Shown here: positions 17,694 to 27,062 of the stretch, piece by piece
Position numbering within the stretch: the stretch's first letter is position 1
Layout of the letters: the number at the start of each line of letters is the position of its first letter
NCBI GenBank assembly: GCA_902578845.1
Contig: CACHEM010000004.1
Location: forward strand, 8,636-72,635
Source of the DNA: an uncultured Prochlorococcus sp.
GTDB taxonomy: Bacteria > Cyanobacteriota > Cyanobacteriia > PCC-6307 > Cyanobiaceae
Reading direction: 5' to 3'
Length of the DNA: 64,000 nucleotides
The notes under the pieces: model-generated
What the model saw: the letters and a program-made list of their open reading frames with translations, nothing else
What the model was told of the DNA's origin: nothing
Database searches by the model: none
Position numbers and translations under genes: made by a program

Positions 17694-18926
17694 TTATAAA
17701 CTTCTCAATGCAACAATTGGATCTAATTTTGAAGCTCTTTTCGCAGGTAAAACGCCAAAGATCAAACCTATTGATCCTGAAATGATCATGGTAGAAAAAG
17801 TAGTTGTAATTCCTACTGATGCAGGAAGTGGTGTTATCAGAGATAAAAGGAAAACACCTGATAATCCCGTTGTTGTTCCAATTAATCCTCCAATTGTAGA
17901 TAAAATCAATGCTTCAATTAAAAATTGAATTAATATATCTGACTGTTTAGCTCCTATTGCTTTTCTAAGTCCAATCTCTTCAGTCCTTTCGCTTACAGAA
18001 ACGAGCATAATATTCATGATTCCTATGCCTCCAACTACTAAAGATACTGCACCAATTCCAGCTAATAAAAACGTTAGTCCACTTGTTATGTTGGTTACTA
18101 TATTCAATGCATCTTCTTGTGATCTAACCGCAAAGTCATCATCTCTGATTATTTTATGTCTTTGCCTTAATAAATTAGTAATCTGAAATTTAGCGGCACT
18201 TGTTGCATTTTTATTTATCGCTTCAACACTAATGAAGCTTAAACTTACTCCATATGTCGGGTCCTTCCCTGTAATCCTATTGACCATGGTGGTTAATGGA
18301 ATATATGCATTTTTATCTTGATTACTTCCAAATACAGCACCTTTTGGTTTTAATATTCCGATAATTTCATAAGTGTGTTCTTTAATTCTAATTTTTTTTC
18401 CAAGTGATGAAGATTTATCTTTGAAAAATTCTTCTTTAAGATCAGGACCAATTACAACATAACTTCTTGCACTATTAACATCACTTTTTGATATAAATCT
18501 ACCCTTTTCCACTTCAAAGCTTCTTACTTCAAGAAATTCAGGAGTAACTCCAGCAATTGATATATTTAAACTTTTAGAATTTGATTGCACTATTTCGTTG
18601 GCAGATATTTGAGGTGCTACTTTTTTAACTGCTGGTACTTGATTACTTATTGCTATTGCATCTTCTAAAACTAGGTTTTTAGGAAATGAAATGCCTCTTC
18701 TTCTTGTGTCATTATTTCCGGGAACAATGAATAAAACATTTGCACCTAAATTACTTAATTGGTTTTTTGCTAATGTTTGAGCACCTCTACCAAGTCCAAC
18801 AAGTGTAATAACTGAAGCATTTCCTATAATTATCCCCAGCATAGTCAATGAACTTCTTAATTTGTTCGAAACTAAAGTTTTCGTTGCCATGCCTAAGGCT
18901 TCTTTTATTGAGATATTCCTAGACAT
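17694..18926 (-). CDS. MacB/FtsX-type ABC transporter permease
   Basis: A 410-residue permease with one N-terminal membrane span (about 18-45), a large extracytoplasmic MacB-PCD domain (about 45-255) and three C-terminal FtsX-type spans. Landmarks are LRSSLTMLGIIIGNASVITLV near 23-42 and SERTEEIGLRKAIGAKQSDIL near 311-331. Members export or extract lipoproteins, peptides or lipids together with an ATPase, which is not encoded in the window, nor is a membrane-fusion partner. Its start overlaps the pyk stop by 8 bases, so it follows pyk in the same transcript. Confidence 0.88.
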   Translation of the reverse strand: MSRNISIKEALGMATKTLVSNKLRSSLTMLGIIIGNASVITLVGLGRGAQTLAKNQLSNLGANVLFIVPGNNDTRRRGISFPKNLVLEDAIAISNQVPAVKKVAPQISANEIVQSNSKSLNISIAGVTPEFLEVRSFEVEKGRFISKSDVNSARSYVVIGPDLKEEFFKDKSSSLGKKIRIKEHTYEIIGILKPKGAVFGSNQDKNAYIPLTTMVNRITGKDPTYGVSLSFISVEAINKNATSAAKFQITNLLRQRHKIIRDDDFAVRSQEDALNIVTNITSGLTFLLAGIGAVSLVVGGIGIMNIMLVSVSERTEEIGLRKAIGAKQSDILIQFLIEALILSTIGGLIGTTTGLSGVFLLSLITPLPASVGITTTFSTMIISGSIGLIFGVLPAKRASKLDPIVALRSL

Positions 18927-20709
18927 ATTTATATTTATCTATTGCATCATCATCTTCAATTTGTCCCATGTAAATAACACCTTCATTAAGCTGGAGTGTA
19001 ATAAGGTCGCCATTAATGATTTGATGATTATCCATATTTTCTAAATTACAAATTGTAGAAATCTTTTTATTATTTTTGTTAAACAAAGCATAAACATCAT
19101 TAACATTTTGATTCGTAACAATGCCGGCAATATTTTTACTCAGTGGTATATTTTTCATTAATTCCTTCGGCACAAATAATATTTCTCCTGGGCAAATTAA
19201 CGATATATCAAGATTATTTATAATTATTCTTGCCTTACCTGTAACGCCGATTTCCCCTATTGAAATTCCTCTTGATACAATCTTTCTTACTAAACCGACT
19301 TTTATTAAATCTGTAGAGCCGCTAATTCCAGTTAAGGTACCTGCGGTTTGAACTACTAAATCTCCTTGATTTAGGATCCCCATCTCCTGAGCAATTTGCA
19401 TAGCTAAACTAAAAGTTTTTGCCGTTCTTTCATCATTTTTAACCACTATTGGAGTAACTCCCCAAACAAGTTGCAATCTTCTCGCTACACTTCTCTCTGT
19501 AGTAGTTGCCAAGATTGGTGTTGGTGGTCTGAACTTACTTACATTTCGAGCGGTAGAACCTGATTTTGTTAAAGGGATTATAGCTCCTGCATCAAGTTGT
19601 CTAGCTATATTACTTACTGCTGCACTAATAGCATTTGGTATCGTACTGGGTAAGTGGCTTTCAATAGCCTTAAGTGGATAATCCCTTTCAATTCTTCTAG
19701 CTATGGTTGCCATCGTTTCAACTGCCTCTACAGGATAATCGCCAACTGCAGTTTCGTTTGAAAGCATTACAGCATCTGTACCATCCAGAATTGCATTTGC
19801 AACATCACTAACTTCGGCTCTAGTTGGTCTTGGGTTAGAAGCCATAGAATCAAGCATTTGAGTCGCTGTAATTATTGGGATCCCTAATGAATTAGCTTTT
19901 CTTATTAATTCCTTTTGTAAAAGAGGAACTTCTTCTGCAGGCATTTCTACTCCCAAATCACCTCTTGCAACCATAACCCCATCACATAAGGGTAATACTG
20001 TATCGATCTGATCAATTGCTTCAAATTTTTCTATTTTTGCGACTACAGGAGTTGAATGCCCATTTTTGCTTATTAAATCTTTTATCTCATTTATATCAGA
20101 TGGATTTCTTACGAAACTTAGTGCTATCCAATCAACTCCTTCAGATAAACCGAATTTTAAATCCTCTTTATCTTTTTCTGTTAATGCTTTTACTGATAAT
20201 TGAACATCTGGAAAATTAACACCTTTATTGTTTGAAAGAACCCCTCCTACTGTTACCATGCATTCCAAATTATTTGCATTTATATCAACTTTTTTTACAA
20301 TCATTTCTATTTTTCCATCATCTAAAAGTATTCTTTTTCCTTCGCTAACTTCTTGACAAAGATTGTTGTAGGTTACATTTGCAATAGTATTTGTACATTC
20401 GACTTCATTTGATGTCAGTGTGAATTTATCGCCTTTTTTAACTTTTACTGGCCCATCTTTAAAGCGTCCTAATCGTATTTTAGGTCCTTGAAGATCTTGC
20501 AATATTCCAATATCTATATCTAACTTTTTTGATACTTCCCTTATGGTTTTTATTCTCTCAGCATGATCTTTATGATCTCCATGTGAGAAATTTAATCTGA
20601 ATGTTGTTACTCCAGCTTTAATTAAATTTGTAATTACCTCTTCAGATTGAGTTGCAGGGCCAATAGTTGCTACTATTTTTGTTCTTCTTTTTAAATCAAT
20701 ATTCGACAT
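18919..20709 (-). CDS. pyk: Pyruvate kinase with C-terminal PEP-utiliser-like domain
   Basis: Pyruvate kinase makes pyruvate and ATP from PEP and ADP. The 596-residue protein has the catalytic barrel with TKIVATIGPATQ near 10-21, FRLNFSHGDH near 37-46, VARGDLGVEMP near 247-257 and the ITATQMLDSM segment near 279-288. After the C-domain, about residues 485-596 form the extra domain found in Bacillus- and cyanobacteria-type enzymes. There the usual TSH core appears as TNQ, so the phospho-histidine is absent and the domain is probably structural or regulatory. It heads the run pyk-permease-bioY-lspA-GTPase. Confidence 0.95.
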   Translation of the reverse strand: MSNIDLKRRTKIVATIGPATQSEEVITNLIKAGVTTFRLNFSHGDHKDHAERIKTIREVSKKLDIDIGILQDLQGPKIRLGRFKDGPVKVKKGDKFTLTSNEVECTNTIANVTYNNLCQEVSEGKRILLDDGKIEMIVKKVDINANNLECMVTVGGVLSNNKGVNFPDVQLSVKALTEKDKEDLKFGLSEGVDWIALSFVRNPSDINEIKDLISKNGHSTPVVAKIEKFEAIDQIDTVLPLCDGVMVARGDLGVEMPAEEVPLLQKELIRKANSLGIPIITATQMLDSMASNPRPTRAEVSDVANAILDGTDAVMLSNETAVGDYPVEAVETMATIARRIERDYPLKAIESHLPSTIPNAISAAVSNIARQLDAGAIIPLTKSGSTARNVSKFRPPTPILATTTERSVARRLQLVWGVTPIVVKNDERTAKTFSLAMQIAQEMGILNQGDLVVQTAGTLTGISGSTDLIKVGLVRKIVSRGISIGEIGVTGKARIIINNLDISLICPGEILFVPKELMKNIPLSKNIAGIVTNQNVNDVYALFNKNNKKISTICNLENMDNHQIINGDLITLQLNEGVIYMGQIEDDDAIDKYKYV

Positions 20710-20770
20710 ATATAGATAATATTGCTAGATATAAATAAATTTACCATACCCAAAGTTAGTTATTTAAGTC

Positions 20771-21100
20771 ATGGATTTTAAAACTTATCAGAAAAAAGCT
20801 AGAGAAACAGCACAATATCCAGATTTAGGCTCAAATAATATTTATCCTACTCTTGGTTTAGTTGGAGAGGCTGGTGAGGTGGCTGAAAAAGTGAAAAAGG
20901 TTATAAGAGATAAAAATGGAATATTTGATAACGAATCAAAATTAGGTATTAAAAAAGAGTTAGGAGATGTTTTGTGGTACGTATCAAATCTTTGTACAGA
21001 ATTAAATTTCAATTTAGAGGATGTTGCATTACAAAACCTTGAAAAATTAAAATTAAGAGCTGCTAAAGGGAAGATAAGTGGTTCTGGAGATGATAGATAA
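20771..21100 (+). CDS. MazG-like nucleotide pyrophosphohydrolase
   Basis: A 109-residue all-alpha NTP pyrophosphatase of the MazG type. Visible metal-binding elements are GLVGEAGEVAEKVKKV at about 29-44 and KKELGDVLWYVSNLC at about 63-77, the EExxE-12-ExxD arrangement of the family. Such proteins hydrolyse noncanonical or excess NTPs to NMP and pyrophosphate; the substrate here is unknown. It is divergent from pyk and ends 2 bases before the convergent yggT-family gene. Confidence 0.87.
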   Translation: MDFKTYQKKARETAQYPDLGSNNIYPTLGLVGEAGEVAEKVKKVIRDKNGIFDNESKLGIKKELGDVLWYVSNLCTELNFNLEDVALQNLEKLKLRAAKGKISGSGDDR

Positions 21101-21102
21101 AG

Positions 21103-21381
21103 TCAGCTATAACCTAAGCTGGCATACTGGAGATTTGTAATTAAATTTTGAATAACATTTAAAAGTAAAAAAGCTAATAAAGATGAAATATCAAATCCAC
21201 CAATTGGAGGGATAATACCTCTAAAAATGTTTAAATAAGGATCTGTGATAGAAGTTAATGCAGATAAAACGCCGTTACTCCAATCAATACCAGGAAACCA
21301 TGTAAGTAAAATTCTTATTATCAATATGAAAGAATAAATTGATAAAGTTTGGCCCAGAACTGCAAAAATCTCAGATAACAT
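21103..21381 (-). CDS. YggT-family membrane protein (Ycf19-like)
   Basis: A 92-residue protein with two hydrophobic segments (about 5-30 and 65-85) and the family phrases RILLTWFPGIDWSNG and DPYLNIFRGIIPPIGGFDISSLLAF. YggT/YlmG proteins, including plastid Ycf19/YLMG, are linked to thylakoid-complex assembly, nucleoid distribution and division in various organisms, without a defined biochemical activity. It lies 38 bases downstream of scpB on the same strand. Confidence 0.92.
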   Translation of the reverse strand: MLSEIFAVLGQTLSIYSFILIIRILLTWFPGIDWSNGVLSALTSITDPYLNIFRGIIPPIGGFDISSLLAFLLLNVIQNLITNLQYASLGYS

Positions 21382-21419
21382 TATCTTGACGTAATTTAAT
21401 ATATCCTAACATTTACTTA

Positions 21420-21962
21420 TTATTGCTGCTTATTATTACTGCTTCCTATATTTGAGAGATATTCATTACTTACTGCAAAAGTTTGAAAAAACTTTTCTGA
21501 TAATGATAGCCAATATGATCTTCCATCTTTTTGCTTCCGTTTGACGATAAATTTCTTTTCTAATAATTCTTTAATATGATCATAAGCACCTGAACCTCTA
21601 AGAAGTATGAGATCCGATTGCAGGATCTTTTTTTTGATCGCAATAGTTGCCAATGTCCTTAATTCGGATGTTTTCAAATCAGAAGGAAGTAAATCATCGA
21701 CGAATTCATTAAGACTAGATTTTAGTTCGAGAGAAAAACTATTATTAACTGCATTTAATTCTATAGCTGAGTTGGGATTAGAGTATTTATTTTTTAGATC
21801 TTTAATTGCATCATTTATTGAGTTTATATCAGAATTAGTAATTTCTGAAAGATCCTTTTTTGTTATTGGTCTGCCTTTCAAATATAGAACAGCTTCAACT
21901 TTAGTAACTAGATCTATATCAGATATTGGCGTGGTATTTAGATCAGATTGATTGATTTTAAT
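21420..21962 (-). CDS. scpB: Segregation and condensation protein B, with an unclear start codon
   Basis: ScpB is the winged-helix partner of SMC and ScpA in chromosome condensation. Conserved parts include SDLKTSELRTLATIAIKK and LRGSGAYDHIKELLEKKFI. The only ATG/GTG/TTG near the N-terminus is TTG at 21881, but that codon is the Leu of LYLKGRP, a region conserved across ScpB. The open frame continues upstream to a stop at 21987-21989 and reads DLVTKVEAVLYLKGRP, as the family requires. Upstream start candidates are ATT at 21962 or 21971, or ATA at 21926, with AGGA at 21975-21978. I list 21962 (180 residues), but the exact start is unresolved. It directly follows ilvA. Confidence 0.8.
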   Translation of the reverse strand: MKINQSDLNTTPISDIDLVTKVEAVLYLKGRPITKKDLSEITNSDINSINDAIKDLKNKYSNPNSAIELNAVNNSFSLELKSSLNEFVDDLLPSDLKTSELRTLATIAIKKKILQSDLILLRGSGAYDHIKELLEKKFIVKRKQKDGRSYWLSLSEKFFQTFAVSNEYLSNIGSSNNKQQ

Positions 21963-21992
21963 TACCGAAATCTTTCCTAATTTACCTTAAAT

Positions 21993-23534
21993 TTAATCTG
22001 ATGCACCAAGGAATAATCTATATGTATCGTTTTGAGTTTCATCCCAAAATTTATAGCCTAGAATTCTTACAAATTTATTCCATTCTGAAATCTCTTTTTT
22101 ATCGATTAAAACTCCAATAACAATTTTCCCTACATCAGCTCCATAATTTCTGTAGTGAAAGACGCTTATAGACCAATTAGATTTCATATTATTTAAGAAG
22201 TTTATTAATGCGCCAGGCCTTTCAGGAAACTCAAATCTGTATAAAAGCTCAACAAAGTTTCTATATTCCATCTCTTTAAAATTCCTTGGTAATCTTCCAC
22301 CTACCATATGTCTAAGATGATTTTTAGATAATTCATCATCACTTATGTCAATAAATGAGTACTGTGAATTTCTAAATACATTTAATAGATTTTTTTTATC
22401 ATTTAACCCATAGACTTGAACTCCTACAAAGATCTGAGCATTCTTAGAACTCGACATCCTATAGCTAAATTCAGTTAAATTTCTATTATCAAGTAACTTA
22501 CAAAAATCAATTAGACTACCAGCACGTTCAGGAATTTCAACAGCCATCATTACTTCTTTACACTCTCCAAGTTCTGCTCTTTCTGCTACAAATCTTAGTC
22601 TTTCAAAATTCATATTTGCACCACATGCAATCGCAATCATTTTTCTATTTGAATGATTTGAATTTAAAATATCTTTTTTCATTCCCGCTATTGATAAGGC
22701 ACCTGCAGGCTCTAGTATTGATCTTGTATCCTCAAAAACATCTTTTATAGCAGCACATATTTCGTCAGTATTAACCCTAATCATTTTATCTATATATTTT
22801 CTACCAATATCAAAAGTATTTTTACCAATTTTTTTAACCGCCACTCCATCTGCAAATTGACCAACAGAAGGTAATTCAACAATTTTTTCTTCCTCCAACG
22901 ATTTTGTCATGGCGTCTGCGTCTTCAGGTTCCACGCCGATTATTTTTACTTCAGGCCATATTTTTTTAATATATAAAGAAATTCCTGATATCAATCCACC
23001 ACCACCAACAGCAATATAAATTGCATAAGGTTTTTCCGTAAGTTGTTGTTCAAGTTCAATAGCTATAGTTCCCTGTCCTGCAATAACATCTGGATCATCA
23101 AAAGGATGAATGAAACATAAATTTCTTTCTTGGCTAATCCTTATTGCCTCTTTGTGAGTTTCATCATAATTATCACCAAATAATATAACTTTTGCCTTTA
23201 AATTTTTTACTGCATTAACTTTTACTAGAGGTGTTGTAATTGGCATTAATATAGTTGCTTGGCAATTTAATTTGAGAGCGCTAAGTGCAACACCTTGAGC
23301 ATGATTGCCAGCACTTGAAGTAATTACTCCTTGAGTAAGCTGAGATTTACTGAGCTTACTCATCTTGTTGTATGCCCCTCTTATTTTGAATGAAAAAACA
23401 TCTTGTAGATCTTCTCTTTTCAGAAAAACTTCATTATTAAGTGTATTACTTAAATTATGAGCTTTCTCTAGTGGTGTTTTTTTTGCTACTTCATAGACTT
23501 CAGCTTGAAGTATTTTTTCAAAATAATCATTCAT
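21993..23534 (-). CDS. ilvA: Threonine ammonia-lyase (threonine deaminase), biosynthetic
   Basis: IlvA converts threonine to 2-oxobutanoate, the first step of isoleucine synthesis. The 513-residue protein has the PLP fold with Lys50 in FSFKIRGAYNK, SSAGNHAQGVALSA near 92-105 and the glycine loop AVGGGGLISG near 184-193. The C-terminal third, from about 330, holds two ACT-like domains (EIPERAGSLIDF and EFPERPGALINF), the allosteric form inhibited by isoleucine. It overlaps no gene but sits a few bases before scpB, and is divergent from dxs. Confidence 0.95.
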   Translation of the reverse strand: MNDYFEKILQAEVYEVAKKTPLEKAHNLSNTLNNEVFLKREDLQDVFSFKIRGAYNKMSKLSKSQLTQGVITSSAGNHAQGVALSALKLNCQATILMPITTPLVKVNAVKNLKAKVILFGDNYDETHKEAIRISQERNLCFIHPFDDPDVIAGQGTIAIELEQQLTEKPYAIYIAVGGGGLISGISLYIKKIWPEVKIIGVEPEDADAMTKSLEEEKIVELPSVGQFADGVAVKKIGKNTFDIGRKYIDKMIRVNTDEICAAIKDVFEDTRSILEPAGALSIAGMKKDILNSNHSNRKMIAIACGANMNFERLRFVAERAELGECKEVMMAVEIPERAGSLIDFCKLLDNRNLTEFSYRMSSSKNAQIFVGVQVYGLNDKKNLLNVFRNSQYSFIDISDDELSKNHLRHMVGGRLPRNFKEMEYRNFVELLYRFEFPERPGALINFLNNMKSNWSISVFHYRNYGADVGKIVIGVLIDKKEISEWNKFVRILGYKFWDETQNDTYRLFLGASD

Positions 23535-23650
23535 ATATATATTTTTAGCATTAATTATTAATCTAATAAAACATTACATGATCTATTTCAAAAAAAATAC
23601 TCATTTTGCACCTCGACGTTTTAGATTATATAGATACCAATTTTTGTTAA

Positions 23651-25540
23651 ATGCTTTTAAGTGAGTTAAGTCATCCAAATCAATTACATGGCTTAACAGT
23701 TTCACAATTAGAGGAAATTGCTTGTCAAATTAGAGAAAGACATCTTCAAGTAGTATCTACTAGTGGTGGACATCTTGGACCTGGATTAGGTGTAGTTGAG
23801 CTGACATTGGCTTTATATCAAACTCTGGATCTTGATTTCGACAAAGTTGTTTGGGATGTTGGTCATCAAGGTTATCCTCATAAATTAATAACAGGCCGTT
23901 TCAGTCAATTCGATTCCCTTAGACAACAAAATGGAGTAGCTGGATATCTCAAAAGAAGTGAAAGTAAATTTGACCATTTCGGTGCTGGACATGCAAGTAC
24001 TTCTATTTCTGCTGCTTTAGGAATGGCAATAGCAAGAGATAGAAAAGGTGAAAATTATAAATGTGTCGCTGTTATTGGAGATGGAGCTTTAACTGGAGGA
24101 ATGGCATTAGAAGCTATAAATCATGCAGGTCACTTACCAAATACTCCTTTAGTAGTAGTACTAAACGATAATGACATGTCTATTTCACCTCCAGTTGGAG
24201 CCCTTTCATCTTATTTAAATAAGGTAAGAGTTAGTCCCCCATTACAATTTTTGTCCGATAGTGTTCAAGAAAGTGTAAAGAATATTCCATTAATTGGTAA
24301 GGATATTCCAGAAGAACTAAAAAATATTAAAGGAAGCGTTAGAAGATTAGCTGTGCCTAAGGTTGGTGCTGTTTTTGAAGAACTTGGATTTACATATATG
24401 GGTCCAATTGACGGTCATGATATTGGAAATTTAGTTAATACTTTTAACGCTGCTCATAAACTTAGAAAACCTGTACTTGTTCATGTTGTTACAACAAAAG
24501 GTAAGGGTTATCCTTATGCAGAAGCTGATCAGGTTGGATATCATGCACAGTCTGCATTTGATCTAACAACTGGGAAATCTATTCCATCTAAGAAACCTAA
24601 GCCTGTAAGTTATAGTAAAATATTCGGTCAAACATTATTGAAAATATGCGAACAAGACAGCAAAGTAGTTGGTATTACAGCAGCAATGGCTACAGGTACT
24701 GGTTTAGATATCTTGCAAAAAAATATCCCAGATCAATATATTGATGTAGGAATAGCAGAACAACATGCAGTTACTCTTGCAGCAGGAATGTCTTGCGATG
24801 GTCTTAAACCTGTTGTAGCAATTTATAGTACTTTCCTTCAGCGTGCTTTCGATCAATTAATTCATGATGTTGGTATACAAAATTTACCTGTATCATTCGT
24901 TCTTGATAGGGCTGGGATAGTTGGAGCTGACGGTCCTACGCACCAAGGTCAATACGATATCAGTTATATGAGATCTATACCTAATTTTGTATTGATGGCC
25001 CCTAAAGATGAATCTGAATTACAAAGAATGTTAATAACTTCAATTAACCATAATGGGCCTACAGCTTTAAGAATTCCAAGAGGTTCTGGATTAGGAGTCG
25101 CTGTAATGGACGAGGGTTGGGAACCTTTGAATATAGGAGAAGCTGAAATACTTTTAGAAGGAGAAGATATTTTAATTATTGCTTACGGATCAATGGTTGC
25201 ATCAGCTATTGAAACAGCAAATATCCTGAAAAATATGAGCATTAATGCATGTATTGTTAATGCAAGATTTGTGAAACCTCTCGATAAAAATCTTATTATG
25301 CCTTTAGCAACTAGGATTCAAAAAGTTGTAACTATGGAAGAAGGAACCCTAATAGGTGGATTTGGTTCCGCAATAGTTGAATTATTTAACGATAATGAAA
25401 TAAACACTCCTGTATACAGAATAGGTATACCTGATGTTTTAGTTGATCATGCTTCACCTGACCAGAGTAAAGAAAAATTAGGACTTATGCCTGATCAGAT
25501 GGCAGATAAAATTGTTAAGAAATTTAAGTTAGATAATTAA
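23651..25540 (+). CDS. dxs: 1-deoxy-D-xylulose-5-phosphate synthase
   Basis: Dxs condenses pyruvate and glyceraldehyde 3-phosphate with thiamine diphosphate, the first and often flux-controlling step of the MEP pathway. The 629-residue protein has [12 protein letters not shown] near 41-52, the ThDP-binding [18 protein letters not shown] at 143-160, and [15 protein letters not shown] in the second domain with the catalytic Glu. The length is normal. The upstream 116 bases separate it from divergent ilvA and contain AT-rich -10-like sequence but no decisive promoter. A pathway partner, ispE, is at 80-1015. Confidence 0.97.
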   Translation: MLLSELSHPNQLHGLTVSQLEEIACQIRERHLQVVSTSGGHLGPGLGVVELTLALYQTLDLDFDKVVWDVGHQGYPHKLITGRFSQFDSLRQQNGVAGYLKRSESKFDHFGAGHASTSISAALGMAIARDRKGENYKCVAVIGDGALTGGMALEAINHAGHLPNTPLVVVLNDNDMSISPPVGALSSYLNKVRVSPPLQFLSDSVQESVKNIPLIGKDIPEELKNIKGSVRRLAVPKVGAVFEELGFTYMGPIDGHDIGNLVNTFNAAHKLRKPVLVHVVTTKGKGYPYAEADQVGYHAQSAFDLTTGKSIPSKKPKPVSYSKIFGQTLLKICEQDSKVVGITAAMATGTGLDILQKNIPDQYIDVGIAEQHAVTLAAGMSCDGLKPVVAIYSTFLQRAFDQLIHDVGIQNLPVSFVLDRAGIVGADGPTHQGQYDISYMRSIPNFVLMAPKDESELQRMLITSINHNGPTALRIPRGSGLGVAVMDEGWEPLNIGEAEILLEGEDILIIAYGSMVASAIETANILKNMSINACIVNARFVKPLDKNLIMPLATRIQKVVTMEEGTLIGGFGSAIVELFNDNEINTPVYRIGIPDVLVDHASPDQSKEKLGLMPDQMADKIVKKFKLDN

Positions 25541-25559
25541 AAATTTAATAAATAAATTT

Positions 25560-25823
25560 CTATAAAACACCACGTGAGGCTAATCCTAAGATTGCTCCAA
25601 TTCCGAAAATATGACCTAGGCAATTAGCGCCTACAACTGATGCGTGACTCAAACCACCATAGAATTTTGAATTAGGTATTTCAAAACCTTCATTAGGTTT
25701 TCTGATAGTTGCTCTAGCAATTGCATAAGCAAAAACATTACATGCAATCATAACAACGGCACACTTTGGTGACCATTCAAATGTTGCTGGAGCAGAGGCA
25801 GCTGCAAATAATGTAGTAAACAT
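25560..25823 (-). CDS. psaK: Photosystem I reaction center subunit PsaK
   Basis: PsaK is a two-helix peripheral subunit of photosystem I that binds chlorophyll and carotene on the PsaA side. The 87-residue protein has an N-terminal hydrophobic stretch, helix 1 at about 20-38 (CAVVMIACNVFAYAIA) and helix 2 at about 58-85, with GGLSHASVVGANCLGHIFGIGA. It is encoded convergently with dxs (19-base gap). The upstream 66 bases before the next minus-strand gene are AT-rich and should hold its promoter. Confidence 0.93.
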   Translation of the reverse strand: MFTTLFAAASAPATFEWSPKCAVVMIACNVFAYAIARATIRKPNEGFEIPNSKFYGGLSHASVVGANCLGHIFGIGAILGLASRGVL

Positions 25824-25889
25824 AAAAAATCGTTATTTTCATATATTCTCTAATACTTTTACCTAAAAAACACGAAATTGTAAAAGGTC

Positions 25890-26225
25890 TTAAGAGTTGT
25901 TTACTTCTAAACTATTTAAAATCTTTATAAAGCCCAACAAAATAACAAAATCACTAAGGGTTAAGAAAGATTCTGCTAAACCATGTAAGAAGTCGACCTC
26001 AACAAGAGTTTTATCGTAGTAATTTAAGGTGTATATAGAAATTACTACTGTTATAAAAACAAATAATACTGTTAAGGAATATCCTGTTTTTACTAATTTA
26101 TTAAAATATTTAATTTTATATAAGTAAAATAAAAAGACTGCATATGGAATTATAGATGCTGCGAACAAAGCAGTATTATCAATTAAAGCTAATTTTTCTA
26201 TAAAGTTTATAAATAAATCATTCAT
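25890..26225 (-). CDS. DUF3593 membrane protein
   Basis: The ATG at 26225 gives 111 residues with three to four hydrophobic segments and the family-type ending VDFLHGLAESFLTLSDFVILLGF near 80-102. I chose it over an upstream ATG at 26261 because it makes the short ATGAATGA overlap (8 bases) with the preceding DUF2499 gene, typical of coupled genes. DUF3593 and DUF2499 proteins are neighbours in cyanobacteria and occur in plastids; their function is unknown. Confidence 0.78.
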   Translation of the reverse strand: MNDLFINFIEKLALIDNTALFAASIIPYAVFLFYLYKIKYFNKLVKTGYSLTVLFVFITVVISIYTLNYYDKTLVEVDFLHGLAESFLTLSDFVILLGFIKILNSLEVNNS

Positions 26226-26520
26226 ATGTCTTTTTCTTTTTAAAAATAGTGAATGATGCAAGAGCTAATGTTGAATTTCCAATAAATGTAAATATCCCTT
26301 GAAGCGTTACTAATCCATATAATACATCTTGATTATCATAGATATGCCAAGTTATAGCGCACATAGCTCCTATTAAGTTTGGAACCATAGCTAGGCTTAA
26401 CCAAAAAAATGAATTGTATTCTTTATATGTAGAAATTTTGTATATAACAAAGATGGTAAATATCCATTCAATGACCGAAGAGATATGAATTAACCAAGTT
26501 CCAAATGAAAGTTCGTGCAA
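26218..26520 (-). CDS. DUF2499 membrane protein
   Basis: A 100-residue protein with three hydrophobic segments. It carries the DUF2499 pattern: SFGTWLIHISSVIEWIF at 5-21, a central AMCAITWHIYDN near 52-63, and LVTLQGIFTFIGNSTLALA near 70-88. The family is confined to oxygenic phototrophs as far as I know, with no assigned function. It ends in an 8-base overlap with the DUF3593 gene and starts 3 bases after the peroxiredoxin stop, so the three genes are likely one transcript. Confidence 0.83.
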   Translation of the reverse strand: MHELSFGTWLIHISSVIEWIFTIFVIYKISTYKEYNSFFWLSLAMVPNLIGAMCAITWHIYDNQDVLYGLVTLQGIFTFIGNSTLALASFTIFKKKKTYE

Positions 26521-26523
26521 AAT

Positions 26524-27057
26524 TTATATTTTTTTCTTAAGTACATTAAGTACTTCTTTGGCATGATTTATAGGTAAAACACTTATCCATCTATAAGAAA
26601 TTTCCCCTTCTGGAGAAATCAAAAAAGTATTTCTATCTGAAAATGGAGGAATCCAAGAACCATATTTATTGCTAATAATTCCCTCAGGATCAGACAATAA
26701 AGTATAGTTTATAGATTTCTCGCTGCAGAAACTTTCATGAGAATCTTGATTATCAGCACTAATCCCAACAATTTCGGCATTATATTTTGAAAAATCTTTT
26801 TTTAATTCCGAAAAACCTTTAGCTTCAAGAGTGCAACCTGCGGTAAAGTCCTTTGGATAAAAATACATAACAAGCCACTTGCCTTGAAAATCATTTAATT
26901 CCCAATTATTTTTTGATTTTATGTTTTTATTAAAACCTTCTAATTGAAAGTTTGGAGCAATATCTCCAACTTCAGGAGCAAAGTCAAAAGCGATTGCTGA
27001 ATTACAATTAAATAAAAAAATAAAAGATATTAATATACTTACAACTAAATTTCTCAT
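26524..27057 (-). CDS. Exported peroxiredoxin of the BCP/PrxQ group
   Basis: The ATG at 27057 gives 177 residues (a TTG one codon earlier is less likely). A signal peptide is clear: hydrophobic core at 4-18 and AIA at 21-23, so the enzyme should act in the periplasm or thylakoid lumen. The thioredoxin-fold body has the peroxidatic Cys75 in FTAGCTLEA. The resolving Cys of typical PrxQ, five residues later, is Lys80; Cys111 (ESFCSEK) is the other cysteine available. It reduces peroxides with thiol donors. It begins 5 bases after the rpmB stop. Confidence 0.9.
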   Translation of the reverse strand: MRNLVVSILISFIFLFNCNSAIAFDFAPEVGDIAPNFQLEGFNKNIKSKNNWELNDFQGKWLVMYFYPKDFTAGCTLEAKGFSELKKDFSKYNAEIVGISADNQDSHESFCSEKSINYTLLSDPEGIISNKYGSWIPPFSDRNTFLISPEGEISYRWISVLPINHAKEVLNVLKKKI

Positions 27058-27062
27058 CAAAT

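Noticed and set aside
19121..19351. 76-residue plus-strand frame inside pyk
   Set aside because: Antisense of the conserved pyruvate kinase C-terminal domain; no independent support.
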